Source of the DNA: Bacillota bacterium
GTDB lineage: Bacteria > Bacillota > Clostridia > Peptostreptococcales > Anaerovoracaceae
DNA length: 64,000 bases
Reading direction: 5' to 3'
NCBI GenBank assembly: GCA_017433375.1
Contig: JAFRHG010000028.1
Location: forward strand, 24,186 to 88,185
The position numbers and the translations under genes were made by a program. Below, in pieces: positions 53,901-61,152 of the stretch. Below the pieces are notes generated by a model. The model had not been told where the DNA came from. It ran no database searches and worked only from the letters and a program-made list of their open reading frames with translations. The stretch's first letter is position 1, and every line of letters begins with the position of its first letter.

Positions 53901-54018
53901 TTCTGCGGCCGTTGGTCGCGACTCCGTCGTAGGTGAACTTCCATTCCGGCATCTCTTTCACGTGCCTGTTCCATTCATCGAGGATGTACGGGAAACGGTT
54001 GACTTTATCCAGATCCAT
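50965..54018 (-). CDS. NRPS-like protein, adenylation-carrier-condensation (copy 1)
   Basis: 1017 residues. Adenylation domain (1-470) with YTSGSTGNPKG (A3), NNYTMSES (A5), FHTGDLGR (A7), GRINDMIKINGNRVEPAEIE (A8) and LPTGKINKK (A10, catalytic Lys). Carrier domain with ELGGDSLSAMELL, phosphopantetheine Ser516. Condensation domain (about 590-1000) with active NRHHIATDG (H697, H698, D702). The A4 position that binds the amino group in amino-acid-activating enzymes reads PPLNFVAAL with Asn191, as in aryl-acid activators, so the substrate may be a non-amino acid (inference). No thioesterase or reductase domain. Third gene of the operon, 12 bases after the MATE-fusion gene. Confidence 0.9.
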   Translation of the reverse strand: MDLDKVNRFPYILDEWNRHVKEMPEWKFTYDGVATNGRRRSEVDDEASRVYAYLKGKGIGKEDFVMICMPRCVQVVSAILGVLKAGAAFTVVDSHYADERIDYIYRDCECRARIDLDTWAKAMEQEPLAGYEPTDPHDACFAVYTSGSTGNPKGVVHEYGKLKMIQLTAIKPYVDAWNAGGCRFGLIPPLNFVAALKFIVHGIYTGMRIFIIPTETIKNPRKLKQYYLAHKITDAHMAPSVIRAAGDDFGPYLKRVITGSEPPNGISLKSADLINNYTMSESAFVVAQYRIEEKGEHIPIGVPNFEEIRIRLLDEEGKEVGDGEVGEICFENPYFRKYNNLPEATEEALRGGLFHTGDLGRKLEDGNYAIAGRINDMIKINGNRVEPAEIERHAKEILGIDWCVAKGFVDQDKAFLCLYYTDDLEFDVVEVKEKFGAVLPYYMVPTYYVKLDEVPLLPTGKINKKVLPKPDTSSYRAEYVAPRNDLEAKICKGIEEVLHIERVGVRDDFFELGGDSLSAMELLVYLDWEQLSSTDIYTGITSERIAAIYTKRITAASMMSPEEYEMEARKVPHRLTPTQVYMLDSSLFKPKYSTWNLQTLFRIEDKGNIQRLTDAVNEVIRNAPICSTMIYFDDDCELRQRYVPEKCPVVEIEHVTDEEFEEIRKGLGTHTDIINTHLYQFRMFETESCGYLFINRHHIATDGMAKSILYRRIADAYEGKPLPLDTYYTTIQRWEESGEADGFEKDEQYVMERYGNTDWAYELAHDYELEEKGTGTCALPADVTQEEVAAFEKNTGVTRNQLFNICMLLALARCTGRKDVLMAYAFHNRTDQASNEAIGGLYMMLPLGAKLGVCRNLAEHYDDIRAQSIGNVQRGNHNWSDLLVPGRLREVHSLFYETERIMGSAGSFRKIGMKELPVEYSETLFSPNHLCGVVLDKTAGFTLVMIYQSNLYRQETVQKMLNSFNAFASVLVAAEDPAGVSIPDLFAEVDEKLAAMPEPTGAENAGRINKRFLMGDD

Positions 54019-54030
54019 GGTTTCTCCCTT

Positions 54031-55785
54031 CTATTGCTTTTGCTCTTCCTGCCTGAAGCTGATGATCAGGTTGTTCAGTTTCAGCGTGTTGAGATATCTG
54101 ACGTCGTCGGCGAGCCCGTAGATCATTCTGATCCCGTAGTGGCTCTCCTTCTCCTCCGGGGTGATGCTTTCCACGTAGGCGACGGGATCGAAATTCCTGC
54201 AGTCGTCCCTGAACCGGAGGATCCAGCGCTCTCCGTCCTTCTTCAGCTTGACATCCACATGGTGGGACCTGCCGTCATCGAATCCGTGGCGGATGATATT
54301 GCCCGCCATTTCCTCCACGGCCAGGGCCGCGTAGATGCTGATCCTGTCCGACGCCCCCTTCTCCTTCATGTACAGGCGCGTCTTCTCCGAAGCCTGGACG
54401 GCATCCTCCATGGAGGCGACCTTCATCTCCAGGGGTCCGATCTCATCGTCATACTCTTCCGGTATCATCATGACCCGCTCGATGAGGCCGCGGCCCTTAG
54501 CCCGCCTGTTCTTCACCAGGGCGATCGTCCCAAAGATGATCAGCGACACCAGTTCTCCCAGAGGGAGGGATATCCATACGCCGATGATCCCCACGGTCTT
54601 TCCCAGTGCAAAGGCAATCAGTGCCGTGGCTACGAGGCCGTTGACTATGGCATAGGGTATGGTGATGGGCATCTTCATTGCCTGGTAATATGACCGCAGA
54701 CAGAAATTGATGGAGTAGAGGATCGTAATGAACACTGCGATCTTAAGACCGAGTTCGGCATCGGGAAGCAGTGACTTGTCCTTGAGGAACAGAGAAACGA
54801 CACCTCCCGAAAAGATTATGAAAACGATGATGCATATCGCATTGAAAATGACCGAGTATACTACCGACAGCTTGATCAGCGTGATGAGATCCTGTTTGTC
54901 CTTCTCCGCGGCGAAGATCCCGGTGAGGACAGATACTGCCGCCGCCATCCCGGATCCTATGGCCATGGCCATGTTCATGGCCGAGGAAATGGCAGCATAG
55001 ACGGCGACCATATGCATCCCCGCGATAGCCAGGATCAGGATGTTCAGCACCATGGTCAGGATATTCCTGCAGCCCATGGACACCGCGTTAGGCGCACCGT
55101 AGACCGCCATTTCCCGGATCATGGACGCGTCCAGCCTCTCCGGTCCGATGGACAGCATGCTGCTCTTCGACTGGATGGTCGCCAGGATCAGAACGAGGGC
55201 TACGTAGAAACTGATGGTGGTAGCCAGCGCCATCCCGAACATTCCCCCGTGCACCAGGAGAACGTTGACAAAATCCAGGAGGATATTGACCCCGGACAGC
55301 GTCACGATAGACGCGATCAGGAAGGGGCGCTTGCCGATGATCTGAAGCACGGGCATAGCGAGGACGACCAGGAATATGGGCGGGATACCGATGGCGTATG
55401 CCCTCATGTATTCCACGGCCATTCCGTGGACCTCGCCTTCCGCCTTCAGGGCTGTGGCGATGGGATTCGCCAGCAGGATGATCCCCGCTGCGATTGCGGT
55501 GGAAACGATGAGGATCGTCCAGAAGCAGACCCTGAACGCCCTCTTCATCTCATCCATCTCCCCCTTGCCCAGTTTGGACGAGAGCAGCGTGGATGTCCCC
55601 ACCGACATGGCCGAGGCAATGGCGGTGATCACCGTCAAAAAGGGTGTGGCAAGACCGTATGCCGCCAGCGCACTGGTGCCGAGGAAACTTCCCGTGACGA
55701 TGCCGTCGATGATGTTTCCGATGATCGTTGTCACATAGGTGATCAGCTGTACGGAAAAGAATGTGAGGAATATCTTTCTGATCAT
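54031..55785 (-). CDS. MATE-family transporter fused to an anti-sigma-type HATPase domain
   Basis: 584 residues. Residues 1-445 form a complete 12-helix MATE (MOP superfamily) exporter. After a linker, residues about 455-580 form an RsbW/SpoIIAB-like HATPase fold with the N box AVEEMAGNIIRHG (E492, N496). G1 is altered (RDDCRNFDP instead of DxGxPFDP) and G2 reads ESHYGIRMIYG instead of a Gly-rich GGLG loop, so kinase activity is doubtful. It sits between two paralogous NRPS genes, overlapping the first by ATGA, so it probably exports or flips their product. The soluble domain may regulate the exporter or bind a STAS protein (inference). Confidence 0.9.
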   Translation of the reverse strand: MIRKIFLTFFSVQLITYVTTIIGNIIDGIVTGSFLGTSALAAYGLATPFLTVITAIASAMSVGTSTLLSSKLGKGEMDEMKRAFRVCFWTILIVSTAIAAGIILLANPIATALKAEGEVHGMAVEYMRAYAIGIPPIFLVVLAMPVLQIIGKRPFLIASIVTLSGVNILLDFVNVLLVHGGMFGMALATTISFYVALVLILATIQSKSSMLSIGPERLDASMIREMAVYGAPNAVSMGCRNILTMVLNILILAIAGMHMVAVYAAISSAMNMAMAIGSGMAAAVSVLTGIFAAEKDKQDLITLIKLSVVYSVIFNAICIIVFIIFSGGVVSLFLKDKSLLPDAELGLKIAVFITILYSINFCLRSYYQAMKMPITIPYAIVNGLVATALIAFALGKTVGIIGVWISLPLGELVSLIIFGTIALVKNRRAKGRGLIERVMMIPEEYDDEIGPLEMKVASMEDAVQASEKTRLYMKEKGASDRISIYAALAVEEMAGNIIRHGFDDGRSHHVDVKLKKDGERWILRFRDDCRNFDPVAYVESITPEEKESHYGIRMIYGLADDVRYLNTLKLNNLIISFRQEEQKQ

Positions 55786-58757
55786 GCTTCTACTTGGTCC
55801 AAGATGTCTTTTATTGAAACTGCCGCAGGATCCTCGATACTGGTCAGCACCTTCATGAAGCCGTCAAAAGTCCTGCCGAATTTCGCGATGGTTTCCGGTT
55901 CATAAAGATGATTCTGATAGACGAATACGACGGTGAATCCTTCCTCTGTATCCAGCACCATCCCCATGATATTTCCGGGGAACAGCTGAGGTTCGGAGGA
56001 GTAGATCTCATCCTTCTCCATGCCGATCTCCTCAAACATCTTCTCGCTGCTCATGATCTCGCTGGTCTCATAGGTGATGGACGAACTCGCATAGATCCGG
56101 TCCGGTATGACGATCTCGTACCACCGGTAATTGCAGTGCTGTATGTTTCCTGTGGACTGGGCCCTGACATCGTTGACCAGCTCCGTCAGATTCCGGTAAT
56201 GGCCAAGCCTGAGGCCCAGCGGGAACGCTTTATAGATTCCGCCCACCGCTTCGTTGCTGATCGGGTCTGTTCTGTTGTGATAGGAATAGGTCATCAGCAC
56301 ATCCATGTTGCCGGTGCTTTTAGCCAGGCTCAGCAGCAGCACGATATTGAACGCCTGATTTCTCGTCAGTCCGCTGTGCGCCTCGAATTCCTTCATTTCC
56401 TCCTGGGTCACGCTGATCGGATAAGGATAGAATTCATTTGATTTTTCCTTCAGATTGCGATCGTGGGCGATGTCGTATGCCCAGTCGATCCCGCCGTAAC
56501 GATCCTCATAATACTTGCGTCCCGCCTCCGTGTACTCTTCCGTCAGAGACGCCTCCCATCTCGCCAGATAGGAATAATAGGTGTCGAGAGGCAGGGGCCT
56601 GCCCTCATACGCATCGACAATGCGCCGGTAGAACAGGGTCTTCGACATGCCGTCGGTACCTACATGATGCCGGTTGATCATCACATATCCGCCCTTTTCG
56701 GTCTCGAACAGCCGGAAGGTATACAGATTGCTGTTGATCACATCCGTATGCACCACCAGACCCTTTTTGATCTCCTCAAACTCAGCCTCCGTGACATGCT
56801 CGATCTCGACCACGGGACAGGTATCCGGCTCATAGCGCTGCCGGATCTGGCTCTCATCATCAAAGTACATTACCGTGGAGCAGATCGGGGTATTCCTGAT
56901 CACCTCATTCAGGGCATCCCTCACCTTTGCCACATTGTCCCTGTCCTTTATCCTGTACAGCTCGAACATGTTCAGGGTATTCTTCTTCGGTCCGAACAGG
57001 GTGATGTCAAGCATGTATATCTGGATCTCGGTCAGATCGTGAGGATGCTTCCGTGCCTCCATCTCGTATTCCTCCGGCGACATGATGGAAAACGCGCTGA
57101 TGCGCTTCATGTACAGGGCGACGATCCTCTCGACGGTTATGCCGGCGTATATGTCGTTGGAACTCATCTGATCCCAATCCAGATAGACGAGCAGCTCCAT
57201 GGCCGACAGAGAGTCTCCGCCCAGCTCGAAGAAGTCGTCCCTGATGCCCACATTCTGCACATTCAGCACCTTTTCGAACCCCTCGCAGAGCTTCTTCTCC
57301 AGTTCGTTTCTGGGCGCCACATATTCGACCCGGTAATTTCCGGTGTCGGGTTTCGGCAGCGCCTTTTTGTCGATCTTGCCGTTGGGGAGCATGGGAACAT
57401 CGTCCAGCCTGATGAAATAGGTCGGAACCATATAGTAGGGAAGCACGGCGCCGAACTTTTCCTTCGCTTCGATAACGTCGAATTCGATATCATCAGTGTA
57501 GTAAAGGCAAAGGAAGGCCTTGTCCTGGTCCACGAAGCCCTTGGCCACGCACCAGTCGATCCCCAGGATATCCTTGGCGTGCCGCTCGATCTCCGCCGGC
57601 TCCACCCGGTTGCCGTTGATCTTGATCATATCGTTGATCCTGCCGGTCAGGACGTAATTTCCGTCCTCCCGCTTTCTGCCCAGGTCTCCCGAATGGAAGA
57701 TCCCTCCCCGGAGGGCTTCCTCCGTCGCCTCGGGCAGGTTGAAGTATCCTCTGAAATAGGGGTTCTCAAAGCAGATCTCTCCCTCTTCTCCGTCCGGGAC
57801 ATCGTTGCCTTCCTCGTCGAGAAGATGGATCTCGATCCCCTCGTAGTTCGGCATGCCGATAGGGATGTGTTCACCCGCCTCTTCGATCTTGTACTGGGCA
57901 ACGACGAAGGCCGACTCGGTCATGGTGTAGTTGTTGATCAGATCGGCGCTTTCAAAAGCAATGCCGTTGGGGGGGTCACTTCCCGTGATGACCCGCTTCA
58001 GGTCGGGCCCGAAATCATCTCCGGCAGCCCGGATGACCGACGGCGCCATATGGGAATCCCCGATCTGGTGATCCCGGTAGTACTGTTTCAGTTTCTTCGG
58101 GTTCTTGATGACATCCGTCGGAACGATGAATATCCTCATTCCGGTGTATATACTGTTGATGATGAACTTGATCGCTGCCACGAAGTTGAGGGGCGGGATC
58201 AGCCCGAAACGGCATCCGCCGGCATTCCACGCGTCCACATAGGGTTTGATGGATGTGAGCTGGATCAGCTTCAGCTTCCCGTACTCATGGACCACGCCCT
58301 TGGGATTTCCCGTGCTGCCCGAAGTGTATACGGCGAAGCAGGCATCGTGGGGATCGGTGGGCTCGTACCCTTCCAGGGGCTCCTCATCCATAGCCTCACT
58401 CCAGGTCTCACGATCGATCCTGAACTTGCATCCGCAGTCCTGGTATATGTAGTCGATCCGTTCGTCCGCATAGTGGCTGTCCACGATGGTGAATGCCGCC
58501 CCAGCCTTCAGAACGCCCAACATGGCCGAGACTACCTGAACGCATCTGGGCAGACAGATCATGACGAAGTCCTCTTTGCCGATGCCTTTGGCTTTCAGAT
58601 GGGCATAAATTCTGGAGGCTTCATCGTCCACTTCCGATCTCCTGCGTCCGCGGATCGCGACCGCATCGTAGACGAACTTCCATTCCGGCATCTCTTTTAC
58701 GTGCCTGTCCCATTCATCGAGGATGTACGGGAAACTGTTTACTCTGTCCAGATCCAT
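55782..58757 (-). CDS. NRPS-like protein, adenylation-carrier-condensation (copy 2)
   Basis: 991 residues with the same order as copy 1 and nearly identical adenylation and carrier domains: YTSGSTGNPKG, NNYTMTES, FHSGDLGR, LPNGKIDKK, ELGGDSLSAMELL. The condensation domain has active NRHHVGTDG (H697, H698, D702) but is more different from copy 1. Asn191 in PPLNFVAAI again replaces the usual amino-binding Asp. The start is the ATG at 58757 with AAAGGGAG; an in-frame ATG 18 bases earlier lacks a site. First gene of the operon; its stop overlaps the MATE-fusion start. Product unknown. Confidence 0.9.
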   Translation of the reverse strand: MDLDRVNSFPYILDEWDRHVKEMPEWKFVYDAVAIRGRRRSEVDDEASRIYAHLKAKGIGKEDFVMICLPRCVQVVSAMLGVLKAGAAFTIVDSHYADERIDYIYQDCGCKFRIDRETWSEAMDEEPLEGYEPTDPHDACFAVYTSGSTGNPKGVVHEYGKLKLIQLTSIKPYVDAWNAGGCRFGLIPPLNFVAAIKFIINSIYTGMRIFIVPTDVIKNPKKLKQYYRDHQIGDSHMAPSVIRAAGDDFGPDLKRVITGSDPPNGIAFESADLINNYTMTESAFVVAQYKIEEAGEHIPIGMPNYEGIEIHLLDEEGNDVPDGEEGEICFENPYFRGYFNLPEATEEALRGGIFHSGDLGRKREDGNYVLTGRINDMIKINGNRVEPAEIERHAKDILGIDWCVAKGFVDQDKAFLCLYYTDDIEFDVIEAKEKFGAVLPYYMVPTYFIRLDDVPMLPNGKIDKKALPKPDTGNYRVEYVAPRNELEKKLCEGFEKVLNVQNVGIRDDFFELGGDSLSAMELLVYLDWDQMSSNDIYAGITVERIVALYMKRISAFSIMSPEEYEMEARKHPHDLTEIQIYMLDITLFGPKKNTLNMFELYRIKDRDNVAKVRDALNEVIRNTPICSTVMYFDDESQIRQRYEPDTCPVVEIEHVTEAEFEEIKKGLVVHTDVINSNLYTFRLFETEKGGYVMINRHHVGTDGMSKTLFYRRIVDAYEGRPLPLDTYYSYLARWEASLTEEYTEAGRKYYEDRYGGIDWAYDIAHDRNLKEKSNEFYPYPISVTQEEMKEFEAHSGLTRNQAFNIVLLLSLAKSTGNMDVLMTYSYHNRTDPISNEAVGGIYKAFPLGLRLGHYRNLTELVNDVRAQSTGNIQHCNYRWYEIVIPDRIYASSSITYETSEIMSSEKMFEEIGMEKDEIYSSEPQLFPGNIMGMVLDTEEGFTVVFVYQNHLYEPETIAKFGRTFDGFMKVLTSIEDPAAVSIKDILDQVEA

Positions 58758-58811
58758 TATTCTCCCTTTCTGCAATTGCGGTTATCATGGTAATGCGAAA
58801 TAGCCAAATCC

Positions 58812-58840
58812 ATTATACTAGATTGTCGGTACGATGACTA
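58812..58840 (-). promoter_or_regulatory. Promoter of the NRPS / MATE / NRPS operon
   Basis: Minus strand TAGTCA (58835-58840), 17 bases, perfect TATAAT (58812-58817), about 55 bases before the NRPS start. The stretch from 58841 to 58999 holds nothing else I can recognise. Confidence 0.55.
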
Positions 58841-58999
58841 CAACAAGCACGCCGGAAACACAATGCGGCGTTAAGTGTCACATCTGTCTCCGGCGAACTG
58901 TCTTCCCGTCATTGGTTTATGGGGATTTTAACACAGTAAAACGTAAAAATCAAGTGAAGTGGTAGTAAAAAGAGCGGGCCCCGCCGATTTCGAGATTCG

Positions 59000-59339
59000 T
59001 CAACGTATGTCTTTCTCCATGACCACATCCGTTTCCGCAAAGGCGATCCTGGCGTATGCCTTCCTGCCCATTTGGGACGCGTGCAGTACTAGCTTCGTGA
59101 TCCCCCTGTCCTTTGCCTCCTGCTCCAGTTTTTCTATGAGCCGTGGCGATGATCCCGCCCTGTTCATCCTCGGCCACCCACTCGATGAGTTCACCGGCCC
59201 CCATCTTCTCTTCGAAATAGTCTGTGAGTTCCCTGTCCATATCCGTGTCCGGACTCTGCCCCTCATCCTGGAGCTGGATCTTGCGGATCCTTGCCAGCTC
59301 CGGAATATCAGCCATGGTTGCTTTTCTGTACCTGATCAT
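59000..59339 (-). pseudogene. GNAT acetyltransferase with internal deletion and frameshift
   Basis: The start (MIRYRKATMADIPELARIRK) and first half to EWVAEDEQGGIIATA read as a normal GNAT family N-terminus with GGAGG upstream. The end, in another frame, is the family C-terminus: RLIEKLEQEAKDRGITKLVL, then MGRKAYARIAFAETDVVMEKD. The acetyl-CoA-binding middle (about 50 residues including the RxxGxG loop) is missing. The gene therefore cannot make a working enzyme. Promoter TGG-TATAAT at 59381-59389. Confidence 0.8.
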
Positions 59340-59404
59340 GTGTATAACCTCCGGCAACGCTCCTCTGGTCGTCTGCAGTTATTATACCATGGTTTCAGGT
59401 ATCC

Positions 59405-60304
59405 TTATTCGTCTTTGTCCTCGTCTTCATCCGTGCCGGAAGCACTAATGTTGAAGCTCTGGGAGTATTTGTAGTATCTCACCGTGATGCTGTTGCCTTT
59501 TTCATCCTCTCCCGAATAGTAGTCATCATCGTCGAAGTCTGATTTGGAGAAGCCTGCCTCCTTTACCTCATTGACATAGCTTTCGAAATCCTCCTGGCTC
59601 ACTCCGTATACATCCACATCGAATGAATTGATGTTGTCGTAGGATTGGGAGGTGAACACCTTCCCGTCCGGCCTGGGCACGATGCCGGCCACACTGGCCT
59701 CGGGCCATTTGTTGAGGTCCACCGTCTCCGTATCTATCTTCCACTTTGCGTCGGGTATGTCGTAATAGGCGAGATACAGTTTGTCGCCCCTGATGACGCC
59801 GATGGAAAGTTCCTCCGGTTCCATCAGCCCGAACTGATTCTCGTCGGGGACATCGTACCAGGTGTAGTCACCGATGCCGATGGCCAGTGCCACATTGGAT
59901 GCTGTTTCACCGGGAGCAATGTATACTTTGCTGTCGCCCCGAAGCATCACGTCTGCCGTTGTCTGTCCGTCTCTGACATAATCTTCGTGCTCTTTCAGGA
60001 AACCATCGAATGTGGAAAGCTGTTCCTCGGTCACATCATCTCTGGGCCCATACTGGATCTGCACGCCGAGCAGATCGTATTTGGAATTGTTCGTCAGGGT
60101 CAGCGCGTAGCAGTCGTAACCGTCGATCTTGGCTTCGTCAACCTCCCAGTCGAAATCCTCGATATTGAGATCGCTCGCCTTCAGCCCGGTCAGGCTGCCT
60201 CCCGTGCCGCCTTCCGATTCTCCTCCAGACCCGCCGGATCCGCCGCATGCCGCGAATACGAGTATCATGCCCATGCACAGCAGCATTATGATTATCTTCT
60301 TCAT
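59405..60304 (-). CDS. Secreted lipoprotein of unknown function
   Basis: About 299 residues. A signal peptide (MKKIIIMLLCMGMILVFAAC) ends in the lipobox FAAC, followed by a Gly/Ser-rich linker. The body contains a segment typical of extracellular beta-sandwich lipoproteins (ALTLTNNSKYDLLGVQIQYG, then APGETASNVALAIG), and the C-terminus is very acidic (DEDEDKDE). I do not recognise a catalytic motif. The GGAGG site favours this ATG. The promoter region holds a 17-bp palindrome next to the gene of an XRE regulator, suggesting control by it. Confidence 0.8.
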   Translation of the reverse strand: MKKIIIMLLCMGMILVFAACGGSGGSGGESEGGTGGSLTGLKASDLNIEDFDWEVDEAKIDGYDCYALTLTNNSKYDLLGVQIQYGPRDDVTEEQLSTFDGFLKEHEDYVRDGQTTADVMLRGDSKVYIAPGETASNVALAIGIGDYTWYDVPDENQFGLMEPEELSIGVIRGDKLYLAYYDIPDAKWKIDTETVDLNKWPEASVAGIVPRPDGKVFTSQSYDNINSFDVDVYGVSQEDFESYVNEVKEAGFSKSDFDDDDYYSGEDEKGNSITVRYYKYSQSFNISASGTDEDEDKDE

Positions 60305-60336
60305 GTCGTTCACCTCCGTTCACTCCTACTGTACAT

Positions 60337-60353
60337 TTCGTCGTAACGACGAA
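60337..60353. promoter_or_regulatory. 17-bp palindrome between -35 and -10 of the lipoprotein gene
   Basis: TTCGTCG-TAA-CGACGAA is a perfect dyad. On the minus strand it directly follows TTGACT (60353-60358, overlapping by one base) and precedes TACAGT (60328-60333), so it lies in the spacer of a likely promoter. It is placed as an operator would be, 100 bases downstream of the XRE regulator gene. Confidence 0.5.
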
Positions 60354-60383
60354 GTCAATACCCGAAATGGAACCCTTCCCATG

Positions 60384-60432
60384 AAAAAAAGGAGCATCTC
60401 ATCAGATTCTGTTCTGATGCGACACTCCCTGG
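60384..60432 (-). terminator. Terminator of the XRE regulator gene
   Basis: Minus strand GGAG...GCATCAG / CTGATG...CTCC stem with an internal loop, followed by seven Ts. Confidence 0.65.
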
Positions 60433-60449
60433 TGGTCCGGCCTGAAGGG

Positions 60450-61058
60450 TCATTCGTTCTGATGACGGGAGCGATACAGTTCCCTGACGAACAGCCCGTG
60501 ATGGTTGCAGTAATAGTAGATCGCCCTTGTACCCCGGATCTTGCATCGCGCTTCCCCGTTCCCTTCCGGATAGAGTTTCCGGATGTCGTATCCGTCATTC
60601 TGGACGGCGGCGATGAATGAAATGTGGTGATTCCTGCTCATTTCATGGGGAACGGTAAGGTAATACTCGTCTTCAACCCGCTCTATGCTGAGGGGATGAT
60701 CATCGTCCGGTTCCTCGGCGGCCAAAGGCGGCAGGATGATGCCGCAGCAGCTGACTACCGCTTCACCGGTACTCTGGATCACGTTCCCGCAGACTGGGCA
60801 GACGTACAGCTTCATGCGGAGCATATTCGCCGTCCTGTTCCTGTTGACCACATCCGAGCCGGAAAACAGTTCCATCACCGAAACCTGCAGGGCTTCCGCA
60901 ATGGGTTCGATCAGCGTGATGTCCGGATACCCGCGGCCGGTCTCCCATTTGGAAACGGCCTTATCGCTCACCCCTACTGCGGCGGCCAGCTGATGCTGTG
61001 TCATGTGTTTTTCTTCGCGCAGTCTTTTGATCATTGCGCCGGTAATATACTGATCCAT
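60450..61058 (-). CDS. XRE regulator fused to a desulfoferrodoxin-like domain
   Basis: 202 residues. Residues 8-65 are an XRE/Cro helix-turn-helix (MIKRLREEKHMTQHQLAAAV, then SDKAVSKWETGRGYPD). From residue 85 a rubredoxin-like site (CPVCGNVIQS ... SCCG) and a superoxide-reductase-like segment (PHEMSRNHHISFIAAV ... YYYCNHHGLF) resemble desulfoferrodoxin. The chain thus joins DNA binding to an iron or redox sensor. Metal ligands are largely kept, so sensing superoxide, oxygen or iron is a reasonable inference. Two palindromes (60337-60353 and 61111-61125) flank the gene. Its leader can form a hairpin that touches the ribosome site. Confidence 0.85.
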   Translation of the reverse strand: MDQYITGAMIKRLREEKHMTQHQLAAAVGVSDKAVSKWETGRGYPDITLIEPIAEALQVSVMELFSGSDVVNRNRTANMLRMKLYVCPVCGNVIQSTGEAVVSCCGIILPPLAAEEPDDDHPLSIERVEDEYYLTVPHEMSRNHHISFIAAVQNDGYDIRKLYPEGNGEARCKIRGTRAIYYYCNHHGLFVRELYRSRHQNE

Positions 61059-61070
61059 GTTCGTTTCCTC

Positions 61071-61103
61071 CTTCCGGTTCTACGATAGCCCCGGAACCGG
61101 AAG
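61071..61103 (-). promoter_or_regulatory. Leader hairpin next to the ribosome site of the XRE gene
   Basis: CTTCCGGTTC (61071-61080) and GAACCGGAAG (61094-61103) form a perfect 10-bp stem. The minus-strand SD (AAGGAGG, 61066-61072) overlaps the stem by two bases. There is no T-run, so a terminator is unlikely; an effect on translation is possible. Confidence 0.4.
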
Positions 61104-61110
61104 AACACAA

Positions 61111-61125
61111 CCTACGCATCGTAGG
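61111..61125. promoter_or_regulatory. 15-bp palindrome upstream of the XRE gene
   Basis: CCTACG-CAT-CGTAGG is a perfect dyad with the same three-base spacing as the palindrome before the lipoprotein gene. It is a candidate autoregulatory site. Confidence 0.4.
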
Positions 61126-61152
61126 GTCCGGACGGTGAAGCACCGGTACCGA

